Virus record (IMG/VR): IMGVR_UViG_3300020182_000208 | Location: 1-21,390 of that record | Length of the DNA stretch: 21,390 nt | Source of the DNA: a virus | Direction: 5' to 3' (one strand) | Part shown: positions 5,291-13,299 of the stretch, in pieces | Layout: every line of letters begins with the position of its first letter | Numbering within the stretch: position 1 is the first letter of the stretch | The notes under the pieces: model-generated | What the model saw: the letters and a program-made list of their open reading frames with translations, nothing else | Told to the model about the DNA's origin: nothing | Databases searched by the model: none | Made by a program: the position numbers and the translations under genes

Positions 5291-5623
5291 CTACGACTGT
5301 TCTAAAACGGACACAATTACGTCTGCCGATGAGGCTGCGCTGCTTGTGACTTTGATGATGTCTGTAGTCTCTAGGACTACCTTCTGGTCTCCACCGATAG
5401 GGACCAGTGCCCCACCAGCAGGTACAGCAGCACCCTTCACTAGGAACACAGTAGTAGAGGCTGAGGTGTCTGTGACTTCTACATCGACTGTGATGCTAGA
5501 TGCGGTGCGGTTCGCAACGGTTAATCCGATGCAGGTTGTGGTTGTGGCGCTGGGAACTGTGTACACACTAGCTTGTGATGTACCTACCGCTGCGCTGATA
5601 GCATTCTTAAAAGTATTAGCCAT
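5291..5623 (-). CDS. Small virion structural protein with beta-sandwich fold, 110 aa
   Basis: A nearly all-beta, Thr/Ser/Val-rich protein. The features VGTSQASVYTVPSATTTT, IGLTVANRTASSITVDVEVT, PAGGALVPIGGDQKVVLETT and SAASSADVIVSVLEQS follow the pattern of a small structural protein I recall as common in marine cyanophages and podoviruses, located near neck or fibre genes. It could decorate the head, or be a fibre or neck component; the sequence does not decide. A GAGGGA box seven bases upstream fixes the ATG. It sits between two fibre genes, which favours a tail role. Confidence 0.78.
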   Translation of the reverse strand: MANTFKNAISAAVGTSQASVYTVPSATTTTCIGLTVANRTASSITVDVEVTDTSASTTVFLVKGAAVPAGGALVPIGGDQKVVLETTDIIKVTSSAASSADVIVSVLEQS

Positions 5624-5637
5624 TGGTTATCCCTCAA

Positions 5638-6261
5638 TCAGCCTAGAGCAATCGCAAGAGCAAGCGCGTCATCTGCGCCTGCAAAACGTGCGTCACTCTG
5701 TGTTTTACTATAGAAATTGGTGTCGATGCCTAAGTTGGCTCGTGCTGTCGCTGCATCTGCAAGGTCGCTTAGGTTGTTTGTTGCAATAAGAGCACCCGAA
5801 AGTGAGACATAAGCGGATAACCAAGATGAACCTGAGTACACCTTCATGGCAGTGTCTGTTGTTGAGAAATAGAGTGCGCCAGCTAGTAGGGCATCCCCGT
5901 CATTATCTACAGTTGGGTCAGATGACTTGTGCCCAAGGTATATGTCTTCAAAGGCGTCCAATACGGCAGCAGCAGCAACATTAGATGCCTGTGATGCTGT
6001 GGCACTAGCTGCGCTCTCAGAAGCCTTTGTGGTGGCTGTGGTTGCAGAGGCTGATGCTGATGATGCGGAGGATGAAGCGGTAGCAGCAGAGGCAGCAGCA
6101 GCAGCTTCAGAGAGGGCCGCTGCGTTCTTGCTGTCTTCGATTGCAGTTATGTTGTCGGGCACCACAGGGTTAAGAAGTGGAGCGTTTTCTGGGTCAACTG
6201 GGTCAACATCAGGATTGTCAGCTGTGACACCAGTATTGCTGTAAAAGGACGATTTAGCCAT
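5638..6261 (-). CDS. Ala/Ser-rich tail fibre protein, 207 aa
   Basis: After a Pro/Asp-rich N-terminus (about residues 12-36) comes a long helical Ala-Ser-Thr region (about 45-100: SKNAAALSEAAAAASAATAS and on), typical of the triple coiled coil in phage fibres. Then comes a conserved fibre segment, with YLGHKSSDPTVDNDGDALLA followed by ALYFSTTDTAMKVYSGSSW. The C-terminal quarter contains ATNNLSDLADAATARANLGI and FYSKTQSDARF, two further standard fibre motifs. The order suggests N-terminal attachment to the tail, a rod, then a repeat-bearing end to which other fibre parts may join. A GAGGTAA box sets the start. The gene lies eight bases after the adaptor gene, consistent with adaptor and fibre being made together. 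Confidence 0.85.
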   Translation of the reverse strand: MAKSSFYSNTGVTADNPDVDPVDPENAPLLNPVVPDNITAIEDSKNAAALSEAAAAASAATASSSASSASASATTATTKASESAASATASQASNVAAAAVLDAFEDIYLGHKSSDPTVDNDGDALLAGALYFSTTDTAMKVYSGSSWLSAYVSLSGALIATNNLSDLADAATARANLGIDTNFYSKTQSDARFAGADDALALAIALG

Positions 6262-6269
6262 TAGTTACC

Positions 6270-6884
6270 TCAGTCTGTGTAAGTAGAAGTAGGACGCATA
6301 ACTTGGGCCATACCAGAGGTCTCAGCGGAGTTTGCTTGGTCTTGTAGCTCAAGGAGAAACTGGCCTGACTTGGTGTCAAACAGTGGGCCACGCTCATCAA
6401 GGAAGTAGTCAGAGGCATAGCTAAGAGCCGTGTAAGTCAGTAGGTCTGAGGCAATGTTAGTAATAGTGTTGGTGGATGTGTCATCAGTCAGCTCATCGAA
6501 CTCGCCATAGTAGTTAAGGTAGATGATGCCAGACGTTGGATTAGGGGAGACCTTGATGACCTCCCGCTCACGACTGAAGTATTCGGGACTGCCAGAAGCA
6601 CCAGTCTTTTGCGCTGCGGCCATCTCATGCAAAGGCAGACGCAAAAGGGAAACACCATCATACTGTAGATCAATGATCTCTAGAAGATTGGAGGGCATGA
6701 CAACCTGTGTCAAAGGTGTTCCAGAGGTGACTGAGTAAGCCTGCTGCTTCTCCATGGATGGAATACGCAGTACACGCTGGATGCGAGTGAGGGCCTGATC
6801 GATGAAGGTATCGGCCAAAGCATCACTACAGTCGCTGCGGTTTAGTAGAGCCTTAAAGTGGCTCCTGATTTGACCTTTGTTCAT
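6270..6884 (-). CDS. Head-tail adaptor (SU10-adaptor-like), 204 aa
   Basis: A protein of the size and pattern of podoviral adaptor/connector proteins that sit below the portal ring. Seen: FKALLNRSDCSDALADTFID and QALTRIQRVLRIPSMEKQQA at the N-terminus, then VVMPSNLLEIIDLQYDG, a short beta region with SGSPEYFSRER, and the helical C-terminus TYTALSYASDYFLDER... ELQDQANSAE. This matches my memory of the SU10 adaptor family (ID-AI-RI-R-LR-P-ME...DLL-Y-AL-YA). It agrees with the SU10-like capsid protein nearby. The start follows an AAGGGGAC box, and that box lies within the last codons of the 31-aa microprotein gene. No cleavage site or membrane segment. Confidence 0.8.
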   Translation of the reverse strand: MNKGQIRSHFKALLNRSDCSDALADTFIDQALTRIQRVLRIPSMEKQQAYSVTSGTPLTQVVMPSNLLEIIDLQYDGVSLLRLPLHEMAAAQKTGASGSPEYFSREREVIKVSPNPTSGIIYLNYYGEFDELTDDTSTNTITNIASDLLTYTALSYASDYFLDERGPLFDTKSGQFLLELQDQANSAETSGMAQVMRPTSTYTD

Positions 6885-6885
6885 T

Positions 6886-6981
6886 CTAGTCCCCTTGCTT
6901 CTGACAGCCGAATTTACTGCATGTCATTGGTGTCGTGCAGCCCTTGCAGGGCTTGAACTTGCCTGTAGTTTTATAAGCCAT
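6886..6981 (-). CDS. 31-aa Cys-rich microprotein in the head-tail gene cluster
   Basis: A complete frame of 31 codons between the 98-aa gene and the adaptor gene. It starts four bases beyond the preceding stop, with an AAGGG box inside the end of that gene, and ends one base before the adaptor ATG, so it fills the gap exactly. The peptide begins MAYKTTGKFKPCKGCTTPM and carries four cysteines (12, 15, 21, 26): a CxxC knuckle and a CxxxxC pair, with lysines. This could bind one zinc ion. Short proteins of the PCxGC type occur in other phages from memory, without known function. The tight fit and ribosome-binding site argue strongly that it is translated. Confidence 0.75.
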   Translation of the reverse strand: MAYKTTGKFKPCKGCTTPMTCSKFGCQKQGD

Positions 6982-6984
6982 TTG

Positions 6985-7281
6985 TTAGACCCTTTTCTCG
7001 GTTGCCATGAACATGCCTAAGTCCTCAGACTGAAGGCGTTTGATAATCTCTTGTCCTGTGGCTTCCCACATATTGAACCCCTCACGCAGCCACTTCTCAG
7101 CGACTACTGTTGGGATAGATGCAACCTTGTGAAACTCTCCCATAGGCTTCGATGTACTTTCGTTACGAGCGTCTTTGAGATCGTCTAGGAATGCTTGTGT
7201 GATATTCTGTGTATGCTTCCTGACTAAGGCATCACTTTCGTGGATGAAGTCAGTATTCGATTGGATTAACTTTGTGGTCAC
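6985..7281 (-). CDS. Small helical protein of the head-tail region, 98 aa
   Basis: A GTG-start gene with an AAGGGG box six bases upstream. The product is mostly helical: DFIHESDALVRKHTQNITQA, then FLDDLKDARNE and a central FHKVASIPTVVAEKWLREGF, ending in MFMATEKRV. The central F-VASIP--V-EKWLREGF pattern resembles, from memory, an unnamed small protein found beside the capsid or adaptor gene in several marine and soil podoviruses. It lies just after the capsid terminator and before the 31-aa microprotein and the adaptor, so a role in head completion or head-tail joining is likely. No enzyme motif or membrane segment. Some transcripts must read through the capsid terminator, or start nearby, to express it. 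Confidence 0.75.
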   Translation of the reverse strand: MTTKLIQSNTDFIHESDALVRKHTQNITQAFLDDLKDARNESTSKPMGEFHKVASIPTVVAEKWLREGFNMWEATGQEIIKRLQSEDLGMFMATEKRV

Positions 7282-7315
7282 TGGGAGCCCCTTTGGTCTC
7301 CTTCACGTCCACAAA

Positions 7316-7382
7316 TGTAAAAAGGCCCACCCAAAGACACACAGTAAGGAGAGCAAAACCTATGTGTCTAAGAGTGGGCCTT
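7316..7382 (-). terminator. Two-tier hairpin terminator after the major capsid gene
   Basis: In the leftward direction AAGGCCCAC (7382-7374) pairs perfectly with GTGGGCCTT (7330-7322), and an inner stem, AGACACA with TGTGTCT (7369-7363 with 7341-7335), lies within its loop. The outer stem ends in a run of U (T5 on the minus strand). It lies 27 bases after the capsid stop codon. Terminators after the capsid gene are common in phages and lower expression of the genes that follow. Confidence 0.85.
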
Positions 7383-7409
7383 AACTAAAGACCGAAGTCT
7401 AAAGTGTGC

Positions 7410-8294
7410 TTATGACAAGCCTGTGATCTTCACAGAGTCGCCAAAGTTCATGTGCTTGACGGACATCTCGCCGACGATGTGGTGGCGATCTGAGTCGCCA
7501 TTTTTGGCAAGGAGTGTGCGTGTGAATGGACGCAATGTGCATGTCTTGAACATGGATGGGTCAATCAGCAGCGCTGTGTCTGTCTTGAGGTGACGGTTGA
7601 GAACAACACGGTATTCGCCATATGGAGACACATACAGGTCGATAGCATTGACCAATGTCTTACCTTGAGCGATCTCACGGTTACGACCAGCAGATGCTGA
7701 GAAGCCAGCAACAATCTGTGCGTCACCCGGTTTGATCATCAGAGTGTCAACGTCTGAGCCATTGTTGTATGCTGTTTCACCAGCTTCAAGCAGCTTTGCT
7801 TCAGTCAAAGCATCAGTAGCATTTGCACCAGCGTCAATGCCTGTGGTGATCTGGTTGATCACAGAAGCCATTTGACGTGCAACACCACCAGAACCAGCAA
7901 CAGCAGCTTGGTCTACACCAACCATGGCGTATTCTGTATCACGCTTGATTTCCTTGAGTGCTTTGGCCAGCTGGTGAGCTGTTTCCTTGGCACGGCCATA
8001 GGTGCCGATAGCGTCTGCTGTTGCAGATACTTGGAAGCCTTTGGTCAAGATTTGGGTGTTGTTAGTGCGCTCTACGGCATCAATCAGAGTTGCCATAGTT
8101 GCGTCTGCGCCCTCTACCGCAGCGTTTGAACCCGCTGAGGCAAGACTGTCTTCGAGCCATGAGAATGTACGAGCTGTAACTTTCTCGTTCTTGAACATGG
8201 TGAACGCAGGCGTATCGAAAGGTGTAATGTCAGAGATGATGTCTGCAACAGACTCTTTCTTCCCGACCTGATCGTATGTGGTATAAGTAGCCAT
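7410..8294 (-). CDS. Major capsid protein, SU10/DUF5309-like, 294 aa
   Basis: The protein that forms the icosahedral shell (HK97 fold expected). The N-terminus MATYTTYDQVGKKESVADII and following TPFDTPAFTMFKNEKVTART and FSWLEDSLASAGSNA match the start of the SU10-type major head protein family (pattern Y-TYD--G-KE-V-DII--I-P-DTP). The C-terminus carries IDPSMFKTCTLRPFTRTLLA and GEMSVKHMNFGDSVKITGL, as in that family. Length is normal. There is no N-terminal delta domain of the classical HK97 kind; a separate scaffold gene lies just upstream. A strong AAGGA box precedes the ATG, and a two-tier terminator follows the stop, fitting very high expression of this one gene. Confidence 0.9.
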   Translation of the reverse strand: MATYTTYDQVGKKESVADIISDITPFDTPAFTMFKNEKVTARTFSWLEDSLASAGSNAAVEGADATMATLIDAVERTNNTQILTKGFQVSATADAIGTYGRAKETAHQLAKALKEIKRDTEYAMVGVDQAAVAGSGGVARQMASVINQITTGIDAGANATDALTEAKLLEAGETAYNNGSDVDTLMIKPGDAQIVAGFSASAGRNREIAQGKTLVNAIDLYVSPYGEYRVVLNRHLKTDTALLIDPSMFKTCTLRPFTRTLLAKNGDSDRHHIVGEMSVKHMNFGDSVKITGLS

Positions 8295-8330
8295 TTTTGT
8301 ATCCTTACAATTTGTTAGGCAAGATTGTGG

Positions 8331-9383
8331 TTAGTCTTCCCAACGGGCCATTAAGGCTTCGGCAATGTCATCTATGTCGCCACCGTAACGTGGGTTTGAA
8401 CGCAGCTTTTGTTGCGCAGCTTGGCGCTTTTGTGTTCTCACATCAGTTTTGGTTGGTGGGGACTTCTTAGAACTCAAGACCTTTGTCTTGCTGCCTTTTG
8501 ATTTAGTCACTTTAGCTGCTGCTTTCTTGGTTTTAGCAGCCTGCTTCGACTGATCATAAAGACGTGCTTTGTTGATCAACATGATGACACTAGGGTCGGT
8601 GTATTGATCCACCTGTTCTTGAGGCAAGCCCGATTGCACAGCATACTGACGGATGTCACTATAAAGCTCATCACCCCAGTCAGGCAGGTTCTCTTCGAGT
8701 ACCTTTATGCACTCTTGAGCTGCTGCTTGTACTGCGACTTGGTTCTGCTGCTGCATTCCGGACATAAGACTACCGCTTTCCTCTTTGAGGAACTTGAGGT
8801 CATCTTCTGCTTGACGTGCATCTTGTCGAAACTGGGCGAAGGTCTCTGGGTCCATTTGCCTAGAGGCCACCAGCATGTCGATGTCGCTGTACGGTTTGTA
8901 CCGTTCTTCTGCACGTTCTAAGAGTTTTTGGTATGACAACTGCGCTTGAGCAAACTGTTGTTCTGCTGCTTTCCGCTGAGTTGCTAAATCTTGAGACTTT
9001 TTGGTTAAAGATGCCTCTTGTCCGAATAGACGCTTGAGTTCTTTTACAGATACCTGCTGCTGCTCACCGTTGACGGAGATTTCCACAAGGCTTTCGTCAG
9101 ACACGAGCTGTGGCTCATTGTCTTCCTCTTCCTCATCGTCTTCCTCATCTTCAGCCTCATCAGCGTCAGGGTCTTCTAGTTCCTCATCGTCTTCATCTTC
9201 GACTTCGGTTTCTTCAGTATCATCCTCGTCAACATCTGTCTCATCGATGTCTTCGGATGTCGCATCTTCGTCTTCGGGTTCTGATAGGTCTTCACCGTCA
9301 TCCCACCGTCCTAAGATTGCATCAGCCGCGTCATCTAGATCGAATACGCGGGGCTCAGAGTTAGTATCTTGCACGTTATTCAT
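8331..9383 (-). CDS. Capsid scaffolding protein, 350 aa
   Basis: The gene lies between portal and capsid genes, the classical scaffold position. The product has an acidic N-terminal third (about residues 30-95, runs of Glu and Asp), a central coiled coil (about 125-245, KKSQDLATQRKAAEQQFAQA and on) and a basic Lys-rich C-terminal part (about 285-330), the charge layout usual for podoviral scaffolds. I chose the ATG at 9383, just after the stop of the 90-aa gene; an earlier ATG at 9416 lies inside that gene. Residues 15-29 (DLDDAADAILGRWDD) and 336-350 (DIDDIAEALMARWED) are copies of one motif at the two ends. The protein should be absent from mature virions. Confidence 0.88.
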   Translation of the reverse strand: MNNVQDTNSEPRVFDLDDAADAILGRWDDGEDLSEPEDEDATSEDIDETDVDEDDTEETEVEDEDDEELEDPDADEAEDEEDDEEEEDNEPQLVSDESLVEISVNGEQQQVSVKELKRLFGQEASLTKKSQDLATQRKAAEQQFAQAQLSYQKLLERAEERYKPYSDIDMLVASRQMDPETFAQFRQDARQAEDDLKFLKEESGSLMSGMQQQNQVAVQAAAQECIKVLEENLPDWGDELYSDIRQYAVQSGLPQEQVDQYTDPSVIMLINKARLYDQSKQAAKTKKAAAKVTKSKGSKTKVLSSKKSPPTKTDVRTQKRQAAQQKLRSNPRYGGDIDDIAEALMARWED

Positions 9384-9387
9384 GGTG

Positions 9388-9660
9388 CTACTGGTCCTCT
9401 TGGCTGTTGTCGCCATTTGCTGCTTCGTGGATGCTGTTACGCACTTCCACTCGCTGTTTAAGTGTGTTCACCACGTCGACTAATGCGCGATAGTGGCTGT
9501 AGGTTTGCTCACGTTTCTCCCGGTCCTCTGGCGATGTGTTGACAAAGGTTTGGAAGGTCTGTTCGACAAGTTCGTTGATGACAGAAGTGAATGCAGAGGC
9601 ACCAAGTAGCGCCTCCGCTTCATCTCCAGCCACCACAAGTTGCTCTTCTTGTGTAGGCAT
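9388..9660 (-). CDS. Small helical protein between portal and scaffold, 90 aa
   Basis: An AGGA box seven bases upstream fixes the ATG at 9660. The product is helical and acidic at both ends: MPTQEEQLVVAGDEAEALLG, then FTSVINELVEQTFQTFVNTS, and a C-terminal helix LVDVVNTLKQRVEV. The pattern AF---I--L-EQ-F----NT-PEDRE--E--Y--YRAL-D-V--L recalls an unnamed small protein found next to portal genes in marine podoviruses. Its place suggests a head-assembly helper or a minor head protein. No known catalytic motif. It overlaps nothing and is separated from the portal stop by 16 bases and from the scaffold start by four. Confidence 0.75.
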   Translation of the reverse strand: MPTQEEQLVVAGDEAEALLGASAFTSVINELVEQTFQTFVNTSPEDREKREQTYSHYRALVDVVNTLKQRVEVRNSIHEAANGDNSQEDQ

Positions 9661-9676
9661 ATGCTATCCTGTTGAA

Positions 9677-11710
9677 TTACCCGTTAGGGCTTGCGATTGC
9701 TCGGACATCTTCAGCACTACGCGCAATCTCAAGTTCTTGGAGGTTGACGTATTCTTTGTGCTCTTGCTGGCTCTCTTGGAGGTCCATCTTGTCCGATTTG
9801 AGTGCGAAGTCTGCTTGCGCCTGCATCTGCTGCATTTGGAGCTTCATCTTCGCAATTTCAGCGTCAAACTGTGCCTTCATCTCTGCCACGGCTGTCTGAC
9901 GTTCCTGAATTTCTAGCTGCTTCTGAGCCATCTGCATTTGCATCTGCTGTGCTGGATCAGGCTGCGGTGGAGGTATCTGTGCTGGGTCTGTAAGGAAGTC
10001 AGCAACATTCTTGATACCAGACTTCTCAAGTACAGCAGCCAACATCTTGAACTTCTTGTCGGGGCCATACATCTGACCCAGTGTTGGGTCTTGTGAGAAG
10101 AGGGTGTGAAAGGCCAGGTACTTCTGCACCATGGTCTCTTGGTCGCCATAGCCAAGGTGGAACTCGACTTGCACATCACGCTTGTCAGTCCACTGCGCTG
10201 GGTTGATCTGCACATAGCGACCTGCCAACTCAACGATCTTCTCTTCGCTCTCGTTCTCTACGACTAGCTGGTAGACTAGAGTAAACAGGGGCTTCAGGAA
10301 GTTGTTGGCAAAGTTACGAGCGATGATCTTCTGGCGCTGCTGGCTCATAGTTGCCAACTGCTCAACCATAGCAGCAGAGTTCTGCTTGCTTATGGCATCC
10401 TTGTTGAGGCCCTGCGATAGGCGTGAGACACCAGAAGTATCCTCTTTGTCTTCGTCCAGCATCTGAATAGTCTGGAAGACAAACGGGTTCAGAGAGGCCT
10501 GCTGCATTGGAGAGATAGCATCAGGGCGTGTGACGTTGACGATACCACCAACACGGTTGTCGATAAGCTCACGAGGGTTCGTAAGGCCACCTTTGACTAC
10601 AGTGTAGCGTGGGTTGTTTGTGACCATTGCGTGGTCGAGGATGGAGCGTGTCAGAACTGTACGAGCGTTCTGGATACCCACGAGCTTGTCAGCAAAGTTG
10701 TTACCATGGAAAGCATGTGGGATCGGCAGCGGTACAAAGGCCACGAATGGGCGGCGAGGTACCATCTCTTTCTCTAGGAGTACGTTTGATGCTTTGACTA
10801 CACGGTACAGATCGGCTGTGCCTGTGCCTTCAACATCAAGCTCAATGTAAGCCTCAACTACAGTTACCTGACGTGTCTGGCGCTGGTAGCCTTTGGCGTT
10901 AAAGCCACGGTCAGCACCAATGTCATCAAAGCGCGATAGTATCTCTGGATCGTTGTCGAAGTCAGTGTCTTCATTGTCAGCAATGTCTGCCACCAAGTCT
11001 TCATCGTAGCCCATCTCAATGAGGTCAGAGATAGACTTCTTGGTGCGGTGAGCACAGAAACTGACAGTATCGAGAGACTTTGCTTGGGGTTCAATGAGGA
11101 ACTCTTCGGGAGCAATAGCCTCTACTTTGACTTGGGATGTATCACGGTAAACACGCAGCTCACCGCTGGAGATACCATACTCATCCTCAACGATCTCTTC
11201 GATCTCTACGTTGTCTTGGGACAGAATAGCATCAAGCTCATCTTCAGTCAGGTCTTCAACGGCCTCGATGTGGCTCTCAGACTGCTTGGCCCAGTAGACC
11301 TTACAGATGCCTGCACGGGCAATGAGGCCATCATGTATGACTGTCTGCATTACCTCAAAGAGGTTGTTCTGGCGGTGAAGCACATAGTCTGTGTACTCAG
11401 TGCATACTTCAGCCATTGGTACATCTTCAGCACCCTGAGGGGTAAAGCGTAGGGTCTTGTTGCCTGTGCTAAAGGTCTCCAAAAGTGCAGCCTTCATGCT
11501 CTCTACGGCATCATACACATCTTGGCTTACATACTTGCTGTTACCATCGTGCGCTGGGCGTGGGAGTGCTGCGCTGTAGTAATCCATTACCTTGCGGCGC
11601 TCTTTTGATAGCTCACTGTCATAGTAGCCAATGGAGCGGCGAAGGTTAGTGTCTACGATTGAGACGATCTTTTCGTCATCAAGGGCTTTGTATTCTTCTT
11701 GTGATTTCAT
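9677..11710 (-). CDS. Portal protein, P22/SU10-like, 677 aa
   Basis: This dodecameric ring protein occupies one capsid vertex, nucleates head assembly and is the channel for DNA packaging and ejection. Size (677 aa), position between terminase and scaffold, and the segments RRSIGYYDSELSKERRKVMD, YVSQDVYDAVESMKAALLET, FEVMQTVIHDGLIARAGICK and RRPFVAFVPLPIPHAFHGNN match podoviral portals of this type. From about residue 580 the protein turns into a Gln/Met-rich helix (PPQPDPAQQMQMQMAQKQLE and on), the barrel helix that projects into the capsid in P22-like portals. The ATG lies two bases after the large terminase stop, with only a weak GAG-like binding site, so translation may be coupled to terminase. 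Confidence 0.93.
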   Translation of the reverse strand: MKSQEEYKALDDEKIVSIVDTNLRRSIGYYDSELSKERRKVMDYYSAALPRPAHDGNSKYVSQDVYDAVESMKAALLETFSTGNKTLRFTPQGAEDVPMAEVCTEYTDYVLHRQNNLFEVMQTVIHDGLIARAGICKVYWAKQSESHIEAVEDLTEDELDAILSQDNVEIEEIVEDEYGISSGELRVYRDTSQVKVEAIAPEEFLIEPQAKSLDTVSFCAHRTKKSISDLIEMGYDEDLVADIADNEDTDFDNDPEILSRFDDIGADRGFNAKGYQRQTRQVTVVEAYIELDVEGTGTADLYRVVKASNVLLEKEMVPRRPFVAFVPLPIPHAFHGNNFADKLVGIQNARTVLTRSILDHAMVTNNPRYTVVKGGLTNPRELIDNRVGGIVNVTRPDAISPMQQASLNPFVFQTIQMLDEDKEDTSGVSRLSQGLNKDAISKQNSAAMVEQLATMSQQRQKIIARNFANNFLKPLFTLVYQLVVENESEEKIVELAGRYVQINPAQWTDKRDVQVEFHLGYGDQETMVQKYLAFHTLFSQDPTLGQMYGPDKKFKMLAAVLEKSGIKNVADFLTDPAQIPPPQPDPAQQMQMQMAQKQLEIQERQTAVAEMKAQFDAEIAKMKLQMQQMQAQADFALKSDKMDLQESQQEHKEYVNLQELEIARSAEDVRAIASPNG

Positions 11711-11712
11711 GT

Positions 11713-13299
11713 CTAAACCATCTCAATGTAATAATCATCGACTGCCTCTATTGGCTCCCAAGCACCCTCATGTATGTGGTTTGCTAGGGCCAAAGACATT
11801 ACGCAGTCATCGAAACACCCGGCTTCAGCTTCCATGCCACCGCTTTGGGTGACGATGTAAGTAAGCATCTCTCGGATAGTGACCTTATCGTTTAGTTCGA
11901 TCTTACCCTCACGAACTGAGGCCCTGAGTTCATCGATAATCAGGGGTTTTGTCTTGGCAGTGGTAGTGAAGCCCAACTTAATGGTCTCTTTGTCTGTCAA
12001 CTTGTCTACCTGCACCTCTGTGTAGAAGTGGGGGTAGGCCATGTCTTTCCCAAGACGGGTACACGTTAAGATACCGTGGCTGTTGTTCTCTACGATGATG
12101 TAGGCAAAGTTAAAGAACTCACCTAGCTTGTAGAGCACCTCAGCGAAGTAATCTGGATGAACTTGGGCACGATAGGTCGCAACCTGTCGTTTCTTACTGT
12201 CTAATACTTGAGCGACTGAGAAGTCACCGCCTCTGACACCCATGGCGACATCAGCACCGATTGTGTACTGTTCACCGGGGTCAAGCGTACGGTATAACGT
12301 CAGTTCTCCTCTGACATTCTCCAGCCAATCGTCACCTTCCAGCGCAAGCCTTTGCTTAGGCTCTGCGGCTTCTGCTAGACTTTCCTGTAGACCCTCTGGG
12401 TTAAACACAGGACGACCAGTTGTTAGGAAGGCTTCTTCTGGCTCTGCGGGGTACTCTTGTCGAAAGAGGTCAATGCCGTTCTGTGCAACCTTGCGGCGTC
12501 TGAACATGAGTTGCTCATCGTCAAGTCCATACTTCTCACACAGCTCTTCTTCCTCTGGAGTTCTCTCGAAGTTCTCCGGCACTGGCTCACGATACTCAGG
12601 ATCAATGTACCAAGGGATAAACACTGGCACATAGCCATTGGTTCCCTCGACTGCACCTTTCCAGAGGTCATAGAAGATACCACTGACACCATTAGCGGTG
12701 CTTTCGACAAAGATGGCAGTGCCCTTCTTGTTGGGTACAGCCTGTGTCATACCGTTCCAGTTCTCCAGAGCGGTAGACTTCTGCCAGAAGGCAAGCTCAG
12801 AGGCGTGGACATGGGTCAGGGTCTCACCGCGACCAATGCTTTCACCACCAGCTGTCGCAACAACAAACGAGCTGTCTAGGACATCAAACGTAAGTTCCCG
12901 GCGAGAGCTATACTTGGTGTGAGGCTTGAGTAACTCAGGGCAGTTCTCGTGGTATCTCTTGGTCATGTCGAAGAGGGCACGGGTACTGTCGGAGTGGTGT
13001 GTGACAACCATAGCCTTGCAGGCTTTGCGCTGAGACACGTTAAAGTAAAGATAGCCACCAACGTAGGTCGATAGACCCTGCTGTCGGGCCTTCAAGATGA
13101 TGATGCGTACCTTGCCTTCAGTCTCCATCTGGTCCTCTACGGCCTTCTGGAGAATGCGCTGGGCTGGCTTCAAGTTGAGTGACTTGATGTCACCGTCCTT
13201 GGTTCTGATCTTGAGGGCTGACTTACTGTAAAAGTCAAAGTCATCGTATAGTTTGCGGCGTACTACTTTAAGTCTCTTGTCCATCTTCGGCTTGCTCAT
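11713..13299 (-). CDS. terL: Terminase large subunit, 528 aa
   Basis: The motor and nuclease that drives DNA into the head. Seen: an ATPase domain with an adapted Walker A (KARQQGLST, residues 70-78), Walker B with the catalytic Glu168 (LTHVHASELAFW), and the coupling motif VESTANG (198-204). The RNase-H-like nuclease domain follows, with likely metal-binding residues Asp350 (YTIGADVAMG), Glu404 (IIVENNSHG) and Asp497/498 (CFDDCVMSLALA). Length is typical. The frame overlaps the small terminase gene by 32 bases; the first ATG (13299) is used, but the ATG at 13284 is an alternative, as neither has a well-spaced ribosome-binding site and coupling to the small subunit is likely. Confidence 0.95.
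   Translation of the reverse strand: MSKPKMDKRLKVVRRKLYDDFDFYSKSALKIRTKDGDIKSLNLKPAQRILQKAVEDQMETEGKVRIIILKARQQGLSTYVGGYLYFNVSQRKACKAMVVTHHSDSTRALFDMTKRYHENCPELLKPHTKYSSRRELTFDVLDSSFVVATAGGESIGRGETLTHVHASELAFWQKSTALENWNGMTQAVPNKKGTAIFVESTANGVSGIFYDLWKGAVEGTNGYVPVFIPWYIDPEYREPVPENFERTPEEEELCEKYGLDDEQLMFRRRKVAQNGIDLFRQEYPAEPEEAFLTTGRPVFNPEGLQESLAEAAEPKQRLALEGDDWLENVRGELTLYRTLDPGEQYTIGADVAMGVRGGDFSVAQVLDSKKRQVATYRAQVHPDYFAEVLYKLGEFFNFAYIIVENNSHGILTCTRLGKDMAYPHFYTEVQVDKLTDKETIKLGFTTTAKTKPLIIDELRASVREGKIELNDKVTIREMLTYIVTQSGGMEAEAGCFDDCVMSLALANHIHEGAWEPIEAVDDYYIEMV

Noticed and set aside
6040-6120. Short GCA/GCT-type repeats that resemble a microsatellite
   Set aside because: They are codon repeats of an Ala/Ser coiled coil, irregular in unit and length.
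5927-6244. Ala-rich plus-strand frame
   Set aside because: Mirror of the Ala/Ser-rich fibre coiled coil: GCN-rich sequence is open on both strands.
9110-9364. Apparent His/Leu-rich protein
   Set aside because: Another shadow frame of the acidic scaffold region.
9001-9483. Long Ser-rich frame on the plus strand
   Set aside because: It is the complement of the Asp/Glu-rich stretch of the scaffold gene (TCN opposite GAN codons) and has no binding site.
11048-11452. Plus-strand frame of 134 codons inside the portal gene
   Set aside because: No ribosome-binding site and antisense to a clear portal protein.
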